From Enhydrobacter sp. (GTDB taxonomy: Bacteria; Pseudomonadota; Alphaproteobacteria; Reyranellales; Reyranellaceae): a stretch of DNA of 64,000 nucleotides. The stretch is from positions 3,470,473 through 3,534,472 of the forward strand of contig CP075528.1 in the NCBI GenBank assembly GCA_025808875.1, given 5' to 3'. Positions 59,952-64,000 of the stretch are shown piece after piece; the stretch's first letter is position 1; every line of letters starts with the position of its first letter. A program made the position numbers and the translations under genes. The notes under the pieces are model-generated. The model saw only the letters and a list, made by a program, of their open reading frames with translations. It searched no databases and was not told the DNA's origin.

Positions 59952-61561
59952 TCCACCGCGCGTCCCTTCAGCGCAAACAACCCGCGCGGCCGTCGCTGGA
60001 TGAACAGGATGATGAACACCAGCACCAGGATCTTGCCCAGCACCGCGCCGGCGTAGGGTTCGAGGAATTTGTTGACGATGCCCAGTGCCGTCGCGCCCAC
60101 CAGCGTACCGAACAGGTTGCCGACGCCGCCGAACACCACCACCATGAAGGAATCGATGATGTAGCCCTGACCGAGATTGGGGCTGACATTGTCGATCTGG
60201 CTCAGCGCCACGCCGGCCAGGCCGGCGATGCCGGAGCCCAGACCGAAGGTCAGCGCATCGACGCGCGGCGTTCGGATGCCCATGGCCGAGGCCATCGGCC
60301 GGTTCTGGGTGACGGCGCGCATGTAGAGGCCGAGCGGCGTCTTGCGCAACACCAGGATCAGGGCGACGAACACCAGGAGGGCGAAGACCACGATCCAGAG
60401 GCGACCGTAGGTCACTGTGATCTGGCCGACCTGGAAGGCGCCCGACATCCAGGACGGAGCACCGACCTCGCGGTTGGACGAGCCGAAGATCGAGCGCACG
60501 GCCTGCTGCAGGACCAGCGAGAGGCCCCAGGTGGCGAGCAGCGTGTCGAGCGGACGGCCGTAGAGGAAGCGGATGATGCCGCGCTCGATGGCGATGCCGA
60601 CGGCACCGGCCACCACGAAGGCGAGCGGCAGCGCGATGACGAGCGACACGTCGAACAGGTGCGGCGCCGACGTGCGGATCACCTCCTGAACGACGAAGGT
60701 GGTGTAGGCGCCCAGCATCACCATCTCGCCATGCGCCATGTTGATCACGCCCATGGTGCCAAAAGTGATGGCGAGGCCAATGGCGGCGAGAAGCAGGACG
60801 GAACCGAGCGAGATGCCGTACCAGACGTTCTGCGCCGCCCCCCAGGCGGCGAGCGTCTGGCGCACCGAGGCCGCCGCCGCCTGGGCCGCCGCCTTGACGT
60901 CCGGATCGGTTGAATTGTTGGCGGCGCCCTGCAGCACGGAGAGCGCCTCGCGGTCTCCTCGGCGCTCGATCACGCCAAGCGCGTCGAGCTTCTGGGCCTT
61001 GGGCGCGTCTGAGACGAGCAGGACTGCGGCCCGCGCCTCGGCGAATGCCGCCTTGATCCTGGCGTCCTTCTCGGCCGCAATGGCGGCGTCGAGCGCACCG
61101 AGCGCCGCCGGATCAGGGCGCTTGAGCAGAGACTCAGCGGCGCCGCGGCGCACGCGCGGCTCGGGGCTCATCAGGGTGAGCGACCCGACGGCCGCCTCGA
61201 TGACGCCGCGCAACCGATTGTTCACGCGCACCCGATCGAGCTCACCTTCGCTCGCACTGCCGGCCGGGTTGCCTGACACCGCCTCGCTCAACGCGAGCTT
61301 GCCGCCATCGGGCTTGCCGATGACGACTATCTGGTCGGACTTGCGGACGTAGAGCTGGCCGGCGCCCAGGGCTTCGAGGACGGGCGCGGCGCGTCCCTCG
61401 CCCGATGCGGCGAGGGCATTGATGGCGGTCTCGCGGTCGCCGAAGCCGCCCTTGGTCAGGTTGCCGACGAGGGTCGGCAAGTCGGCGGCGAGCACGGACC
61501 CGGCAAGCAGGAGGGAGCAGATCGCCGCGAACAGACCCCCGAATAGACGCAAGCGATGCAT
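59948..61561 (-). CDS. urtB: Urea ABC transporter permease UrtB
   Basis: A 537-residue LivH-type permease. After a signal-like segment (residues 1-25) comes a periplasmic, alanine-rich HEAT-like domain to about residue 235, then eight or so helices including INMAHGEMVMLGAYTTFVVQ and VDALTFGLGSGIAGLAGVALSQIDNVSPNLGQGYIIDSFMVVVFGGVGNLFGT. The long N-terminal domain is usual for UrtB and separates it from LivH. Confidence 0.96.
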   Translation of the reverse strand: MHRLRLFGGLFAAICSLLLAGSVLAADLPTLVGNLTKGGFGDRETAINALAASGEGRAAPVLEALGAGQLYVRKSDQIVVIGKPDGGKLALSEAVSGNPAGSASEGELDRVRVNNRLRGVIEAAVGSLTLMSPEPRVRRGAAESLLKRPDPAALGALDAAIAAEKDARIKAAFAEARAAVLLVSDAPKAQKLDALGVIERRGDREALSVLQGAANNSTDPDVKAAAQAAAASVRQTLAAWGAAQNVWYGISLGSVLLLAAIGLAITFGTMGVINMAHGEMVMLGAYTTFVVQEVIRTSAPHLFDVSLVIALPLAFVVAGAVGIAIERGIIRFLYGRPLDTLLATWGLSLVLQQAVRSIFGSSNREVGAPSWMSGAFQVGQITVTYGRLWIVVFALLVFVALILVLRKTPLGLYMRAVTQNRPMASAMGIRTPRVDALTFGLGSGIAGLAGVALSQIDNVSPNLGQGYIIDSFMVVVFGGVGNLFGTLVGATALGIVNKFLEPYAGAVLGKILVLVFIILFIQRRPRGLFALKGRAVE

Positions 61562-61591
61562 GGCCTGGATGACTTAGCGTTAAGACGGGAA

Positions 61592-61615
61592 CGGGGCGAC
61601 TCGAAAGTCGCCCCG
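61592..61615 (-). terminator. Hairpin between urtA and urtB
   Basis: Read on the minus strand, CGGGGCGACT-TTCG-AGTCGCCCCG is a perfect 10-base-pair stem with a stable TTCG tetraloop, 25 bases after the urtA stop. No T-run follows directly, so it more likely protects the urtA mRNA 3' end or partly attenuates than fully terminates. This gives more binding protein than permease, as in other ABC operons. Confidence 0.72.
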
Positions 61616-61640
61616 CCCTGTGAGTTGACGGTGCGAGGAC

Positions 61641-62933
61641 CTACTTGCCCTTGCCGCCGCACTTGCCCGTGGCGACGTTGAAGTTGCCGCAGTTCATGGG
61701 CTTGCGCCAATCGGCGATCAGGTCCTTGGAGTCCGGCAGGTAGTCGGACCACTCGTCGCCGACGACCAAGCCGGAAGTCTGCCACACCACGTCAAACTGG
61801 CCGTTGGCCTGGATCTCGCCGATCAGGACCGGCTTGGTGATGTGATGGTTCGGCATCATGGTCGAGTAGCCGCCCGACAGGTTCGGCACCGACACGCCGA
61901 TGATGGCATCGATCACCGCGTCGGGATCGGTCGTGCCGGCCTTCTTCACCGCCTCGACCCACATGGCGAAGCCGATCACATGGGCTTCCATCGGGTCGTT
62001 GGTCACGCGCTTGGGATTCTTGGTGAAGGTCTGCCAGGTCTTGATGAAGGCTTCGTTGGTCGGGTTCTTGACCGACTGGAAGTAGTTCCAGGCGGCGAGG
62101 TGGCCGACCAGGGGCTTGGTGTCGACGCCCGCGAGTTCCTCCTCGCCGACCGAGAAGGCGACGACCGGGATGTCCTTGGCCTTGATGCCGGCGTTGCCCA
62201 GCTCCTTGTAGAACGGCACGTTGGCATCGCCGTTGATGGTCGAAACGACCGCCGTCTTCTTGCCGGCCGAGCCGAACTTCTTGATCTCCGCCACGATCGA
62301 CTGCCAGTCGGAGTGACCGAACGGCGTGTAGTTGATCATGATGTCTTCCTGCTTGACGCCCTTTGCCTTGAGATACGCCTCGAGGATCTTGTTGGTCGTG
62401 CGCGGATAGACGTAGTCGGTGCCGGCCAGGACCCAGCGCTGCACCTTCTCGTTCTCCATCAGGTAGTCGACGGCCGGAATCGCCTGCTGGTTCGGCGCCG
62501 CGCCTGTGTAGAAGACGTTGCGCTGGCTCTCCTCGCCCTCGTACTGCACCGGGTAGAACAGCAGGCCGTTCAGCTCCTCGAACACCGGCAGCACCGACTT
62601 GCGGCTGACCGAAGTCCAGCAACCGAACACCGCCGCGACCTTCTCCTTCTGCAGGAGTTCGCGCGCCTTCTCGGCGAACAGCGGCCAGTTCGACGCCGGA
62701 TCCACGACGACGGCTTCGAGCTTGCGGCCCAGCACGCCGCCCTTCTTGTTCTGCTCCTCGATCAGCATCAGCATGACGTCCTTCAGCGTGGTCTCGCTGA
62801 TCGCCATGGTGCCCGACAGAGAATGAAGGATGCCGATCTTGATCGGCGCCCCCTGCGCGAACGCGCCGGTCGCGGCGCCGGCCACCAGGCCGGCCGCGAC
62901 GAGCCCCGTCCGAATCATCGAACCCAACTTCAT
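61641..62933 (-). CDS. urtA: Urea ABC transporter substrate-binding protein UrtA
   Basis: A 430-residue periplasmic urea receptor. Signal peptide is residues 1-26 (ending GAFAQ). The fold start IKIGILHSLSGTMAISETTLKDVMLMLIEEQNKKGGVLGRK is diagnostic, as are FGCWTSVSRKSVLPVFEE and NYFQSVKNPTNEAF. AAGGAG precedes the ATG. It captures urea for UrtBCDE under nitrogen limitation. The upstream gap has a sigma-54-like promoter. Confidence 0.97.
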   Translation of the reverse strand: MKLGSMIRTGLVAAGLVAGAATGAFAQGAPIKIGILHSLSGTMAISETTLKDVMLMLIEEQNKKGGVLGRKLEAVVVDPASNWPLFAEKARELLQKEKVAAVFGCWTSVSRKSVLPVFEELNGLLFYPVQYEGEESQRNVFYTGAAPNQQAIPAVDYLMENEKVQRWVLAGTDYVYPRTTNKILEAYLKAKGVKQEDIMINYTPFGHSDWQSIVAEIKKFGSAGKKTAVVSTINGDANVPFYKELGNAGIKAKDIPVVAFSVGEEELAGVDTKPLVGHLAAWNYFQSVKNPTNEAFIKTWQTFTKNPKRVTNDPMEAHVIGFAMWVEAVKKAGTTDPDAVIDAIIGVSVPNLSGGYSTMMPNHHITKPVLIGEIQANGQFDVVWQTSGLVVGDEWSDYLPDSKDLIADWRKPMNCGNFNVATGKCGGKGK

Positions 62934-62979
62934 CCCGCTCTCCTTGTTCCTTCGACGGAAGCCCCGCCAAAGCCGCGGA

Positions 62980-62997
62980 AAGCGAAGATCGTGCCAA
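62980..62997 (-). promoter_or_regulatory. Sigma-54-type promoter before urtA
   Basis: On the minus strand TTGGCACGATCTTCGCTT matches the -24/-12 consensus YTGGCACG-N4-TTGCW with one mismatch (TCGC for TTGC) and correct 12-base GG-to-GC spacing. The start would be near 62970, leaving a leader of about 36 bases with AAGGAG. Sigma-54 control with NtrC is common for nitrogen-scavenging genes. No NtrC site was identified by eye. Confidence 0.62.
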
Positions 62998-63023
62998 CGG
63001 TCCTGTGGATAATCTCGAGAGCC

Positions 63024-63599
63024 TTAGTGAGCCGCTAGAATGAAGGCGCCACCGGCAACGATCAGGCCACCCAGGGTGCGCATGCCGAAGTCGCCCACAA
63101 GCCGTTGTGCTGCCATACCGAGCCCCAGGCCGATGGCATGGAGCGCGGCGGTGGCCAGCAGGAAGCCCAGCACATAGCGGCCCGTGTCCGATCCGGGGGC
63201 CTCGAGCGCGTGGGCATAGCCGTGGAGGATGGCAAACAGCCCCACCACGATCATGGCGATGTTCACCGGCAGCCGGACGGCGGCGGCGGCGAGGCCACCC
63301 ACCAAGAAAACGGAAGCGACAATCCCCGCTTCTACAAAAGGCAGTTTTGTGCCTGCAAATCCGGCAGCTGCCCCCAAAGCCATCATCGTCACGAACGCCA
63401 GCGGAACGAGGTAGGCTGCCGACGGACGCTTCGTCGCCAGGAATGCCGCCCACATGCCGGTGCCGACCATCGCCAACAGGTGATCGATCCCCGTGAAGGG
63501 GTGCGCGAACCCCGAGGCCGCATGGCCCGAATGCGCCATGGCCGGACTTCCGGCGAAGAGCAGGGCGACACTGAGACCGACGATACGCAACATCTGCAT
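63024..63599 (-). CDS. ureJ: HupE/UreJ family membrane protein
   Basis: A 191-residue membrane protein with a signal-like first segment and about six helices. The motif FAHPFTGIDHLLAMVGTGMWAAFL and later ILHGYAHALE are HupE/UreJ hallmarks, with histidines and aspartate that handle nickel. It should import nickel for urease. It is the gene after ureG and upstream of urtA on the same strand, which supports the UreJ role rather than hydrogenase HupE. Confidence 0.92.
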   Translation of the reverse strand: MQMLRIVGLSVALLFAGSPAMAHSGHAASGFAHPFTGIDHLLAMVGTGMWAAFLATKRPSAAYLVPLAFVTMMALGAAAGFAGTKLPFVEAGIVASVFLVGGLAAAAVRLPVNIAMIVVGLFAILHGYAHALEAPGSDTGRYVLGFLLATAALHAIGLGLGMAAQRLVGDFGMRTLGGLIVAGGAFILAAH

Positions 63600-63619
63600 T
63601 TCTCCCCTCGAAGGCCGGC

Positions 63620-64000
63620 CTACCGTGCCGGAAGGCCCCCCTGCCGGACGATGAAAGCGGCGATGTCATCGACGCCCTTGTTCTCCTTGAGATTGGAGAA
63701 CAGGAACGGCCGCTGTCCGCGCATTCTTCGCGCGTCACGGTCCATCACGTCAAGATTGGCGCCGACCAGCGGCGCCAGGTCGATTTTGTTGATGACCAGC
63801 AGATCGGACCGCGTGATTCCGGGCCCGCCCTTGCGCGGGATTTTCTCGCCGGCGGCCACGTCGATGACGTAGATCGTGAGATCGGCGAGCTCGGGCGAGA
63901 AGGTAGCCGCAAGGTTGTCGCCGCCTGACTCGACGAACACGATCTCGAGTTCGGGCCACTGGCGGACGATATCGGAGACCGCGGCGAGGTTGATCGAGGC
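63620..64000 (-). CDS. ureG: Urease accessory GTPase UreG, 3' part
   Basis: The last 126 residues of UreG; the 5' part lies outside the window. Visible are NLAAVSDIV, the [30 protein letters not shown] block and the guanine-specificity motif NKIDLAP. UreG is the SIMIBI GTPase that loads nickel into urease with UreD, UreF and UreE. The frame is open to the window edge. Urease structural genes are expected beyond 64000. Confidence 0.96.
   Translation of the reverse strand, partial: ASINLAAVSDIVRQWPELEIVFVESGGDNLAATFSPELADLTIYVIDVAAGEKIPRKGGPGITRSDLLVINKIDLAPLVGANLDVMDRDARRMRGQRPFLFSNLKENKGVDDIAAFIVRQGGLPAR

Noticed and set aside
1..64000. CRISPR arrays, tRNA or rRNA genes, insertion sequences, prophage genes
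   Set aside because: No regularly spaced repeats, clover-leaf genes, transposase or phage proteins were seen on either strand.

Overview
The window is a dense, GC-rich stretch (mostly GC-ending codons, almost no intergenic space) of an alphaproteobacterial chromosome. This rests on an Irr/ICE-type palindrome before ahpC, the ureG-ureJ-urtABCDE arrangement, a cyanide-insensitive cydAB oxidase, and many LLM flavin monooxygenases, CaiB/BaiF CoA-transferases and SDRs typical of soil Rhodospirillales/Hyphomicrobiales. A Reyranella-like organism is possible but is only an impression. No rRNA, tRNA, CRISPR, prophage or insertion sequence was seen. No gap between genes exceeds about 265 bases.

Layout: 0-6.2 kb holds a secreted protein, the ahpC-ahpD peroxide defence pair, a VOC protein, an LLM oxidoreductase, a hydroxyacid dehydrogenase, an HpcH/HpaI aldolase and a MAPEG protein. 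6.2-11.4 kb carries a class III nucleotide cyclase and a minus-strand run SDR, PhyH dioxygenase, polysaccharide deacetylase, NtaA-like monooxygenase. 11.4-21.4 kb has TerC, an MFS carrier, an aldo/keto reductase, a short selenoprotein of the SelT/SelW/SelH (Rdx) family read through an in-frame TGA, a hydroxyacid dehydrogenase, an Lrp regulator, HPF, hydrolases and an MliC-like lipoprotein. 21.3-25.4 kb encodes the bd-type oxidase CydAB with a 33-residue CydX-like protein, then asparaginase. 25.4-33.9 kb has a lone hydantoinase B subunit divergent from a lone molybdenum hydroxylase large subunit, an aromatic hydroxylase, a frameshifted membrane protein and a thiolase/DUF35 pair.

34-43 kb is a long catabolic cluster: LLM oxidoreductase, two overlapping CaiB genes (the first apparently lacking the catalytic Asp), nitronate monooxygenase-like protein, class III alcohol dehydrogenase, MBL hydrolase, two SDRs and a CMD protein. 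Its substrate is unknown. 43-45 kb contains an AT-richer remnant and a brnTA toxin-antitoxin locus whose toxin has a stop at codon 5. 45-51.8 kb has a ThDP enzyme and a TetR-linked TRAP transporter. 51.9-57.3 kb carries a 3-hydroxybenzoate 6-hydroxylase-like enzyme, an Mct-like CoA-transferase, an old yellow enzyme and a D-aminoacylase-like hydrolase. 57.4-64 kb is urea uptake (urtABCDE, with a sigma-54-like promoter before urtA) preceded by ureJ and the 3' part of ureG.

The main discoveries are the UGA-containing Rdx selenoprotein with a fitting bacterial SECIS hairpin, a pair of 96-bp palindromic elements sitting flush between convergent genes, the broken brnT, and plausible Irr and sigma-54 control sites.
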